A stretch of 5,624 nucleotides of DNA, taken from Candidatus Coatesiibacteriota bacterium. GTDB taxonomy: Bacteria; Oederibacteriota; CAKKQC01. This document shows, piece by piece, positions 1 to 5,279 of the stretch. The stretch spans positions 1 through 5,624 of the forward strand of contig JAHFSL010000194.1 of assembly GCA_023265785.1 (NCBI GenBank), given 5' to 3'. The first letter of the stretch is position 1; every line of letters starts with the position of its first letter. The translations under genes and the position numbers were made by a program. A model generated the notes under the pieces. That model did not search any database. It saw only the letters and a program-made list of their open reading frames with translations, and was not told the DNA's origin.

Positions 1-2
1 TC

Positions 3-593
3 GAGTACTGGCGCGGCTACAAGTTCTCGACCTATGCCACCTGGTGGATCCGGCAGGCCATCACCCGGGCTATCGCGGACCAGGCGCGCACCATCCGCAT
101 CCCGGTGCATATGATCGAGACGATCAACAAGTTGATCAAGACCTCCCGGGAGCTGGTCCAGTCGCTGGGTCGCGAGCCCAGCCCGGAGGAGGTCGCGTCC
201 AAGATGGACACGACCCCCGACAAGGTCCGGCAGATCCTCAAGATCGCCCAGGAGCCCATCTCGCTGGAGACGCCCATTGGCGAGGAGCGCGACTCCCACC
301 TGGGCGACTTCATCGAGGACAAGGAAGTCGTCTCCCCCGCGAACGCCGCCGCCTACATGCTCCTGCGCGAGCAGGTTGGCCGGGTGCTCAATACCCTGAA
401 GGACCGCGAGGCCGAAGTCCTGAAGCTTCGGTTCGGGCTGGGTTCCTACACCCGGCCGCACACGCTCGAGGAAGTCGGCGCCATCTTCAAGGTCACGCGC
501 GAGCGCATCCGGCAGATCGAGGCCAAGGCGCTCCGCAAGCTGCGCCATCCCTCGCGCAGCCGGCAGTTGCGCGGATTCCTGACCACCTCCTGA
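3..593 (+). CDS. rpoD: Primary sigma-70 factor, C-terminal part (5' end outside window)
   Basis: This is the housekeeping sigma subunit of RNA polymerase, which recognises -10/-35 promoters. The open frame enters from the left edge and ends at TGA 591-593, leaving 196 residues; the N-terminal regions 1.1 to 2.3 lie outside. Residues 5-26 (GYKFSTYATWWIRQAITRAI) are region 2.4, which reads the -10 element. They run into IADQARTIRIPVHM, the region 3.0 signature of group 1 sigmas. Region 3 follows (residues ~37-95, with EPISLETPIGEE and DSHLGDFIED), then region 4, with LRFGLG and the helix-turn-helix HTLEEVGAIFKVTRERIRQI (~153-172) that reads the -35 element. It ends in the usual ALRKLRHPSRS tail. 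All key motifs are intact. The near-invariant 2.4/3.0 and 4.2 motifs make a primary sigma much likelier than an alternative one; sigA would be an equally valid name. Confidence 0.95.
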   Translation, partial: EYWRGYKFSTYATWWIRQAITRAIADQARTIRIPVHMIETINKLIKTSRELVQSLGREPSPEEVASKMDTTPDKVRQILKIAQEPISLETPIGEERDSHLGDFIEDKEVVSPANAAAYMLLREQVGRVLNTLKDREAEVLKLRFGLGSYTRPHTLEEVGAIFKVTRERIRQIEAKALRKLRHPSRSRQLRGFLTTS

Positions 594-1054
594 AGCTCCT
601 GCTGGCCGCCGCCGGGGCGGCCATCCTTGTGGTGGTCTGGCGGGGACGGCGGGTGGCGCTCGATCTCCGGCTGGCCCGGGCCGAAAACGACAGCCTCCGC
701 CCATTCTCCCGCCGCCTGTACGCGCTCTGGGAATTCCTGCTGGCTGGTTCCGCGGAACCGCTCATCCTGCTGGACGCCGCGGGGGCGGTGAAGGGGGTCA
801 ATGCGGCGGGCGAGCGGCTGCTTGGCCAGAAGGGCATGCACCTCACTGGTCGGCCGCTGGCCTCGTTCCTGCGCGAGGACTGCGAGGTGCTGGCCGCGCT
901 CCGGGCGGCCTGGACCTCGGGGGTGGAGCCGAAACTCCTGCGGGTCAAGGTCCGCCCTGCCGCGGGCACCGAGATGGAGGCGTCGTTGCGCGTCAGGAAG
1001 TACGAGGTCGCGGGTGCGTCCGAGTGGTGGGCCCTGATAAGGCCCGGCGCCTGA
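590..1054 (+). CDS. Small membrane-anchored PAS-domain protein
   Basis: Read from CTG 590, the 154-residue product begins MKLLLAAAGAAILVVVWRGR. This is one hydrophobic helix (residues ~3-17) followed by an RGRR stop-transfer patch, so it is probably a single-pass inner-membrane protein with a cytoplasmic body. After a short charged linker, residues ~45-150 look like one PAS fold: AEPLILLDAAGAVKGVNAAGERLLG is the typical opening strands and helix, followed by LTGRPLASFL and a WWALI final strand. No kinase, cyclase or DNA-binding output domain follows, so any signal must pass to a partner. No ATG, GTG or TTG lies in frame near this N-terminus. The first in-frame GTG (629) would delete the helix, so I prefer CTG 590, whose last two bases are in the rpoD stop (CTGA), suggesting coupled translation. 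The ligand is unknown. The frame and PAS call are fairly secure; the start is not. Confidence 0.7.
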   Translation: MKLLLAAAGAAILVVVWRGRRVALDLRLARAENDSLRPFSRRLYALWEFLLAGSAEPLILLDAAGAVKGVNAAGERLLGQKGMHLTGRPLASFLREDCEVLAALRAAWTSGVEPKLLRVKVRPAAGTEMEASLRVRKYEVAGASEWWALIRPGA

Positions 1055-1434
1055 TGGCCCGGTCGGCCGCCCAGGCCTGCGCCGAGGCGGTGCAGTGCTT
1101 CATCAAGGGGAAGGTGGAGGAGGCGGTGGCCCTCTACGCGGAGGCGCACGCGGCGGACCCCGTCCACATCGGCGCCCTGCGGGGGCTGGCGATGGCCACG
1201 GCCCAGGCGGACCGGGTGGATGAGGCCGTGGCCTGGGCGGTGAAACTCACCATCGCCGCGCCGGAGGACCCCATGTCCTGGGCCACTCTCTCCATGTTGT
1301 TCCAGCGGCAGGGGAAGATTAAGGAGGCCGAGGACGCGCAGGCCAAGGCGAGGGTGCTCAGTTGGAAACTCCAACTCGGGGCCGCCGCGGGCGGTGAAAC
1401 AGGAGCGGCAGGAACCCCGCGGTCAGGAGGCTGA
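1054..1434 (+). CDS. Small TPR-repeat protein
   Basis: This 126-residue protein has three consecutive tetratricopeptide-type helical pairs: about residues 7-36 (CFIKGKVEEAVALYAEAHAADP), 38-71 (ALRGLAMATAQADRVDEAVA) and 73-102 (WATLSMLFQRQGKIKEAEDA). The A/G/Y/A/P spacing is typical, and TPRs usually hold proteins together. No signal peptide or membrane helix is seen. The start is ATG 1054, whose A is the last base of the preceding TGA (TGATG), so translation is probably coupled to the PAS gene. GTG 1024 in the same frame is possible but would overlap the PAS gene by 31 bp. The last ~18 residues are low-complexity Gly/Ala and are encoded opposite the 3' end of the minus-strand membrane gene. 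The sequence recalls small TPR proteins of Verrucomicrobiota, but no specific function can be assigned. Confidence 0.85.
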   Translation: MARSAAQACAEAVQCFIKGKVEEAVALYAEAHAADPVHIGALRGLAMATAQADRVDEAVAWAVKLTIAAPEDPMSWATLSMLFQRQGKIKEAEDAQAKARVLSWKLQLGAAAGGETGAAGTPRSGG

Positions 1435-3502
1435 TCCAGAGCCCCAGGCTGAAGGGCAGGGGGGCGTAGCGAAACTCCACCTCGTGCGCGCCGGCGGGGA
1501 GGGGGATGCCCCGGAAGGCGAAATCGGTGCGCTGGATCCGGGTACGCTGGGAGTCCACGAAGGCCCTCCAGCCTGGCGCCCAACGCTCCGTGACGACGAG
1601 GTAGGCCGGTGAGGATGGCCGGGCCGTCACGATCAGGGTGCCGGGTTCTGGTCTGCGGATTCCCGGGACCGGCTCGGCGCCATGGCGCGGGGCCAGCGGG
1701 GCCGGAGCCTCCTCCAAATGGATCACGCGAGCCGCCGACCGTGGATTGTTCCGGAGGGCCTGCAGGCATGCCTCACCGTTGGGATATCGGACGGCGGCAT
1801 GCACCAGGAAGGCGCGTGGCAGGACCCCGGGATTCCGGAAGACGGTGGCATCGTGACCAGCATGGACCATGGTCCACCCCGGAGCCGGCGGCGGCGAGTT
1901 TGGCGGGGAGATCCAGTACCGGACATTGAGGAAGTCGGCCAGTCCGGCGCCCGGCGCCACGAGGTAGATACCGCCATTCCCGAATATTCCCCCCGCTTCG
2001 TCACCGCCGAGCAGGCGGGACATCCGGACCGGATTGAAGGCGTCATAGCCTCCGGGGTCCTCCAGCGCGTACAGGGCCCCCACATTGGGCAGGGGCATCC
2101 GCACGCGGTACATGCCGGGCTCCGTCCTGAGGAATTCGAGGGCGGGCGTTCTTGGGTACCAATCCCTTTCGCGGGAGGTCCGGTTGTACGCCTGGACCCG
2201 GTAGGCGAGGGTGACCACTTGCAATGCCACGGCCAGCCACCGCACATGCGGGGCAAGCCGCCCGACGGCCAGGGCCGCGAGCGCCGCCATGGCAAAGGCG
2301 AACACGACCACCATCCGGCTTGAGGTCAGGTACCACATCAGGGGCAGGGGGTGCATCAGCGCGGCAAACACGGGGTTGTGGATGAAGACCAGGACCATGA
2401 GGAGTGCAAGGGCGAGGAAGAATCGGGCGGGAGGTGACCGACGGGTGGCCACGACGGCCCATGGCAACAGGAGGAGCGGGACCAGTCCGACCCAATTGGC
2501 GGATTCATTGTAATTGCCGAGTACCTGATCGGCGGACCAGTCCCGGGTCGTGGAGGGATTTCCGTACCAGTCGGGGTTGAGCAGGAGCAGGAGGTCCTGC
2601 CAGGGCCACCCCACCACGCCACTGCGGTGCTGGCTCCGGCGCACCAGGACGAGGCTCTCCCGGGCATAGGACAGGAAGGGCAACAGCTGGACAGTGGCAA
2701 GACCCGTCCCGAGCACGCCGGCCGCCGCCGCCCGGGCGAGGAAGCGCCACCCCCCGGGTCCCCAGGCGCGCGCGAGCATCCAGGCGGCGGCGACCAGCAG
2801 GGTGTGGAACGACGTCTCGGGGTGGCCCCCCAGGTACTGGAGGCCCACGACAACGGCCAGCAGGCCGGCATCCCGCCACCGTCCCGATTCGCGCAGGTGC
2901 TCCGCTGCCAGCAGGAGCCACGGAAGCCACACGGAGACGGCGGGAAACGGCCACTGGAGCCACACCACCAGAGGGCCGCAGAACATGAACGTGACGGCGC
3001 CCAGCAGGGAGGCGGGGAGGTCGCACCCCAGGCGGGCGAGGAACCGGCGGGTGCCCGCACCGGCCACCCACAACCGGAGCGTTGCGCCAAGCGCGAGCGC
3101 CGGCGCCATGGGAAGGAGGTAGGCCGGGAGGGAGAAGGGACTCAAGAATGCTCCCTGGCAGGCGGCAAACACCGGGGTCCCGCAGTAGGCGTAGGGATTC
3201 CAGAGCGCCCAGCGCCCGTGGCGCGCTTCCGAAACGGCGAGGGACAGGAACGGGTGCATCGCGAGGAGGACATCGCCGAAGATGCCGTCGGATCGGATGG
3301 ACCCGCGGGAACCCGCGGCCCATGGGGCGAAACAGCGCAGGAGGTCGCAGGGCGCCAGGATTTCACCCGGGACGTACGACCGCCACAGGGCCGCCGCCGC
3401 CAGGCACCCAAGGGCGAGATCGGGATGCCGGACCGCGAAGGCCCCGAGGGCGCGGGCGGCCCGCGTGAGGGGGGTGCCGGGTCGGCGGGCCATGGGGAAC
3501 AT
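1358..3502 (-). CDS. YfhO-family multi-pass membrane protein (GT-C-like)
   Basis: This is a 714-residue integral membrane protein. The N-terminal ~435 residues alternate hydrophobic helices with short loops, for example ~24-40, 136-147, 163-182, 188-200, 212-225, 235-245, 257-275, 337-352, 360-383, 398-412 and 421-435. The first large loop holds APCDLLRCFAPW, an acidic GIFGDVLLAMHPF stretch and NPYAYCGTPVFAACQGAF, followed later by LGGHPETSFH, a pattern I associate with the YfhO family (Pfam PF09586). A soluble part (~440-685) includes YRVRMPLPNVGALY, FLNVRYW and a beta-rich ERWAPGWRAFVD...GAHEVEFRYAP module, then a final helix (687-702) and a basic tail. YfhO proteins resemble GT-C glycosyltransferases using lipid-linked sugars; the substrate here is unknown. 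ATG 3502 is preferred because GGAG lies 10 bases upstream; ATG 3493 is the alternative. The 3' end overlaps the convergent TPR gene by 77 bp. Confidence 0.88.
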   Translation of the reverse strand: MFPMARRPGTPLTRAARALGAFAVRHPDLALGCLAAAALWRSYVPGEILAPCDLLRCFAPWAAGSRGSIRSDGIFGDVLLAMHPFLSLAVSEARHGRWALWNPYAYCGTPVFAACQGAFLSPFSLPAYLLPMAPALALGATLRLWVAGAGTRRFLARLGCDLPASLLGAVTFMFCGPLVVWLQWPFPAVSVWLPWLLLAAEHLRESGRWRDAGLLAVVVGLQYLGGHPETSFHTLLVAAAWMLARAWGPGGWRFLARAAAAGVLGTGLATVQLLPFLSYARESLVLVRRSQHRSGVVGWPWQDLLLLLNPDWYGNPSTTRDWSADQVLGNYNESANWVGLVPLLLLPWAVVATRRSPPARFFLALALLMVLVFIHNPVFAALMHPLPLMWYLTSSRMVVVFAFAMAALAALAVGRLAPHVRWLAVALQVVTLAYRVQAYNRTSRERDWYPRTPALEFLRTEPGMYRVRMPLPNVGALYALEDPGGYDAFNPVRMSRLLGGDEAGGIFGNGGIYLVAPGAGLADFLNVRYWISPPNSPPPAPGWTMVHAGHDATVFRNPGVLPRAFLVHAAVRYPNGEACLQALRNNPRSAARVIHLEEAPAPLAPRHGAEPVPGIRRPEPGTLIVTARPSSPAYLVVTERWAPGWRAFVDSQRTRIQRTDFAFRGIPLPAGAHEVEFRYAPLPFSLGLWISLLTAGFLPLLFHRPRRPRVGVSN

Positions 3503-3589
3503 CTTGGCACAGCTCCCCGTCCCGCGCCGTGCCGGCTCGTGAGGAGGGAGCACCACCGGGTGCCGGGAACGGCGTGCTAGCATGGCCCG
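3503..3589. promoter_or_regulatory. Divergent intergenic region between the YfhO-like and methyltransferase genes
   Basis: These 87 bases must hold the promoters of two divergent genes unless one is leaderless. On the minus strand, GGGGAG lies 10 bases before ATG 3502 and is a plausible ribosome site. An 8-bp perfect palindrome TGCTAGCA (3575-3582) sits where a -10 element could serve the plus strand: TAGCAT at 3578-3583 matches TATAAT at four of six positions. A 7-bp direct repeat GTGCCGG occurs at 3529-3535 and 3560-3566, with starts 31 bp apart, about three helical turns. No convincing -35 box pairs with either candidate, so these elements are suggestive only. Confidence 0.3.
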
Positions 3590-4327
3590 GTGACCGATGC
3601 AGACCGGCATCCTCCCGGTGAGCCTGACCGGCTCCTGCTCGAGGACCTGGAGGCCATCGCCGCCATGCGGCGGTACTACCGCTGGAAGGCGGACCGGGTC
3701 CTGCCGCTCCTCGGGCCGCGCGTGCTGGAGGTGGGGTGCGGGACGGGGCTGATGCTCCAGCGGTTGACGGGATGCGAACGGGTGTTGGGGATAGACCGGC
3801 TTCCTGCATGCCTGGAGCGTGCCCGGACGGCCGTGGCGGGGCGACCCGAAGTTGAGACGCGCCTGCTGGATGTCCTGGATGACCGGTTCCTGGACCTGCG
3901 ATCCGAGGGGTTCGACGGAGTCCTGTTTGCCAATTCGCTGGAGCTGGTGGTGGACGATGCCAAGGCCCTGCGCCACGCGGCGGCGGTGGTCAAGCCGGGC
4001 GGGCGGGTGGTCATCTTCACGTGGGCGCTCGGCACGCCCTCCGTCGGCCTCCAGCCCACCTACGGCCTGCGCGGGTACCGACCCGAAACCCTGTCCTCCC
4101 TCCTGACGGCGGCGGGATTCGTCCAGGTGCGGGTGCGGTGGATGAACCTCGTGGGGGTGCTGGCCTGGTGGCTGGACCGGCCGGCGCTGGAGCGTTCGCC
4201 GCTGATGACCGCGGCCGCCTTTGCGCGCCGCGACCGCATGGTTCCCCTGGCCCGGCTGGTGGATGCGGTGACGGGGCCTCCGCGCGGCCGGATCCTGTTC
4301 GCCACGGCGGTGCGCCCGGCGCCATAG
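3590..4327 (+). CDS. Class I SAM-dependent methyltransferase
   Basis: This 245-residue soluble protein has the Rossmann methyltransferase signature in order. Motif I (VLEVGCGTGL, residues 45-54) binds SAM. The acidic end of strand 2 is GIDRL (D69), LLDVLDD (92-98) is the post-II acidic region, FDGVLFANSLE (108-118) is the motif IV position, and VVKPGGRVVIFTW (133-145) is the usual post-motif helix-strand. The tail, with NLVGVLAWWLDRPAL (186-200) and MVPLARLVD, resembles stand-alone or glycosyltransferase-linked methyltransferases I recall from polyprenol-sugar and envelope loci, but the acceptor is not identifiable. The start is GTG 3590: the frame is closed by TAG at 3578-3580, and ATG 3582 is out of frame and meets a stop within four codons. 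No good Shine-Dalgarno precedes GTG. It is divergent from the YfhO-like gene, which hints at related envelope or glycolipid roles, but this is inference. Confidence 0.88.
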   Translation: MTDADRHPPGEPDRLLLEDLEAIAAMRRYYRWKADRVLPLLGPRVLEVGCGTGLMLQRLTGCERVLGIDRLPACLERARTAVAGRPEVETRLLDVLDDRFLDLRSEGFDGVLFANSLELVVDDAKALRHAAAVVKPGGRVVIFTWALGTPSVGLQPTYGLRGYRPETLSSLLTAAGFVQVRVRWMNLVGVLAWWLDRPALERSPLMTAAAFARRDRMVPLARLVDAVTGPPRGRILFATAVRPAP

Positions 4328-4342
4328 CAACGGCCCATCGGG

Positions 4343-4371
4343 CTGACCCCCGGGGCCAAATCGGGTATCCT
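4343..4371 (+). promoter_or_regulatory. Candidate sigma-70 promoter for tRNA-Val (and probably truA)
   Basis: CTGACC (4343-4348, four of six matches to TTGACA, with TGAC in place) and TATCCT (4366-4371, four of six matches to TATAAT) are separated by exactly 17 bases. Transcription would start near 4378, a few bases before the mature tRNA 5' end at 4382, leaving a very short leader for RNase P. It is the only sensible promoter in the 54-base gap after the methyltransferase gene. With no gap or terminator between tRNA and truA, it may drive the whole downstream unit. Confidence 0.55.
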
Positions 4372-4381
4372 AGACCTCTTC

Positions 4382-4454
4382 GGGCGGCTAACTCAGCGGC
4401 GAGAGTGCCATCCTCACACGATGGAAGTCACAGGTTCGAATCCTGTGCCGCCCA
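4382..4454 (+). tRNA. tRNA-Val (anticodon CAC)
   Basis: A complete 73-base cloverleaf can be folded by hand. The acceptor stem GGGCGGC (4382-4388) pairs perfectly with GCCGCCC (4447-4453). The D stem is ACTC/GAGT (4391-4394 with 4403-4406) around an 8-base loop. The anticodon stem is CCATC/GATGG around loop CTCACAC, with anticodon CAC at 4415-4417, which reads valine codon GUG. A five-base variable loop follows, and the T stem is ACAGG/CCTGT with loop TTCGAAT. The discriminator is A73 (4454), and A35, C36 and A73 agree with known valine identity. CCA is not encoded (GGG follows), so it must be added after processing. Positions 38-40 are C, G and A, so this tRNA has no uridine for TruA to modify, although truA is the next gene. 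Confidence 0.97.
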
Positions 4455-4458
4455 GGGA
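4454..4458 (+). promoter_or_regulatory. Ribosome binding site of truA, touching the tRNA 3' end
   Basis: AGGGA at 4454-4458 is a Shine-Dalgarno-like element ending 5 bases before ATT 4464, the proposed truA start. Its first A is the tRNA discriminator base. Processing after A73, the normal RNase Z cut for CCA-less tRNA genes, would leave GGGA at the new 5' end of the truA message. The element supports ATT 4464 as start, since there is no canonical start codon at suitable spacing in the truA frame. Confidence 0.5.
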
Positions 4459-4463
4459 ATCAT

Positions 4464-5279
4464 ATTGGCACCTTCCGGCTGACCCTCGAATATGACGGGA
4501 CCGAGTTCGCCGGCTGGCAGGTCCAGCCCGGCCGGCGTACCGCGGCGGGTGAGCTCGAGCGGGCCTGCCGGCGAATTGGCGGGCGGGGAGCCGTGGTGGC
4601 GGGGGCGGGGCGGACGGATGCGGGGGTCCACGCCGCCGGCCAGGTGGCCCGGGTGCGGCTGGAGTGGCGGCACGGTCCGGACACGCTCCGGCGCGCCCTG
4701 AATGCCATCTTGCCCCCCGACCTTGCGGTGGTGGGGGCGGCCGGGACCACCGCCGGGTTTGACCCGCGCCGGGATGCCATCGAGCGCCACTACCGGTACG
4801 CGATCCTGCACCGGCCGGCGCGCTCCCCGCTCCTGCGCCGCTCGGCCTGGTGGGTACCCGTCCCCCTTGGGGTGCGGGCCATGCGGGTCGCCGCGGCGTT
4901 GTTCCGGGGGCGGCACGATTTTGCGGCTTTCTGTACCGCGGCGGCGCGGGCGCGCGGCTCCGTCCGCCGCCTCACCCGGTGCACGGTCACCGCGCACGGC
5001 CCACTGGTCCTCCTTGATGTCTCCGCCCGGGGGTTCCTGCACCGGATGGTCCGGATGATCGCCGGCGCCGTGGTGGCGGCCGGCGCGGGCCGGCTGGCCC
5101 CTGCCCGGATCCGCCAGGCCTTGGCGCGTTGTGAGCGGGTGCCGGTGGCCGATGCCGCCCCCCCCCAGGGGCTGTGCCTGCTGGCGGTGCGGTACCCGGG
5201 GGAGCGCCCCGGCCGCCTGCCCGACTGGCCGGTTGGGGGATGCAATATTTCACCCCGGGGTATCGTATCGGCATGGTGA
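4464..5279 (+). CDS. truA: tRNA pseudouridine(38-40) synthase TruA, apparent ATT start
   Basis: TruA isomerises uridine to pseudouridine at positions 38-40 of the tRNA anticodon arm. Read from ATT 4464 the protein is 271 residues, a normal family length. It opens GTFRLTLEYDGTEFAGWQVQ, the standard N-terminal strand with the YDGT and GWQ motifs (residues 10-19). GAGRTDAGVHAAGQVA (47-62) carries the catalytic aspartate D52, HYRYAI is the conserved central-strand motif, and FLHRMVRMIAGAV and APPQGLCLLAVRYP are the C-terminal hallmarks. A ~25-residue tail follows. The frame is open back to TAA 4389 with no ATG, GTG or TTG before GTG 4593. Starting at 4593 would remove the first 43 residues, including YDGT and GWQ. 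ATT 4464 has AGGGA five bases upstream; CTG 4479 is the alternative. The gene begins 9 bases after tRNA-Val and overlaps the next gene. Confidence 0.92.
   Translation: MGTFRLTLEYDGTEFAGWQVQPGRRTAAGELERACRRIGGRGAVVAGAGRTDAGVHAAGQVARVRLEWRHGPDTLRRALNAILPPDLAVVGAAGTTAGFDPRRDAIERHYRYAILHRPARSPLLRRSAWWVPVPLGVRAMRVAAALFRGRHDFAAFCTAAARARGSVRRLTRCTVTAHGPLVLLDVSARGFLHRMVRMIAGAVVAAGAGRLAPARIRQALARCERVPVADAAPPQGLCLLAVRYPGERPGRLPDWPVGGCNISPRGIVSAW
5158..5166 (+). repeat. Homopolymer C9 tract inside truA
   Basis: Nine consecutive C bases encode part of the conserved AAPPQGL segment of TruA. The reading frame is right on both sides: the motif and the following CLLAVRYP match the family, so the tract length here is the functional one. 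It is a possible site of slippage or of sequencing and assembly error. Confidence 0.8.

Noticed and set aside
44..589. Upstream extension of the PAS frame to ATG 44
   Set aside because: It lies in a different frame inside the highly conserved sigma factor, and the translation is a low-complexity Gly/Pro/Arg shadow.
2627..3580. 317-codon plus-strand open frame opposite the YfhO-like gene
   Set aside because: Rich in Gly, Arg, Glu and Pro with no recognisable domain. The minus strand carries a coherent membrane protein, so this is a high-GC antisense shadow.
3503..4330. Long open minus-strand frame extending the YfhO-like gene upstream across the whole methyltransferase gene
   Set aside because: It is antisense to a clear methyltransferase, has a proline/arginine-rich shadow composition and no domain. 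The membrane protein has a sensible start at 3502.
4332..4344. Hairpin GGCCC-ATC-GGGCT after the methyltransferase as a terminator
   Set aside because: A five-pair stem with no U-tract after it, partly overlapping the proposed -35 of the tRNA promoter. Not enough for an intrinsic terminator.
4413..4421. Idea that TruA modifies the tRNA encoded beside it, giving direct feedback
   Set aside because: Positions 38-40 of this tRNA-Val are C, G and A, so it has no uridine at the TruA target sites.
4492..4701. Open frame from ATG 4492 as an alternative gene start after the tRNA
   Set aside because: Out of frame with TruA. It lies over the conserved YDGT to GRTDAGVH region and encodes a low-complexity shadow.
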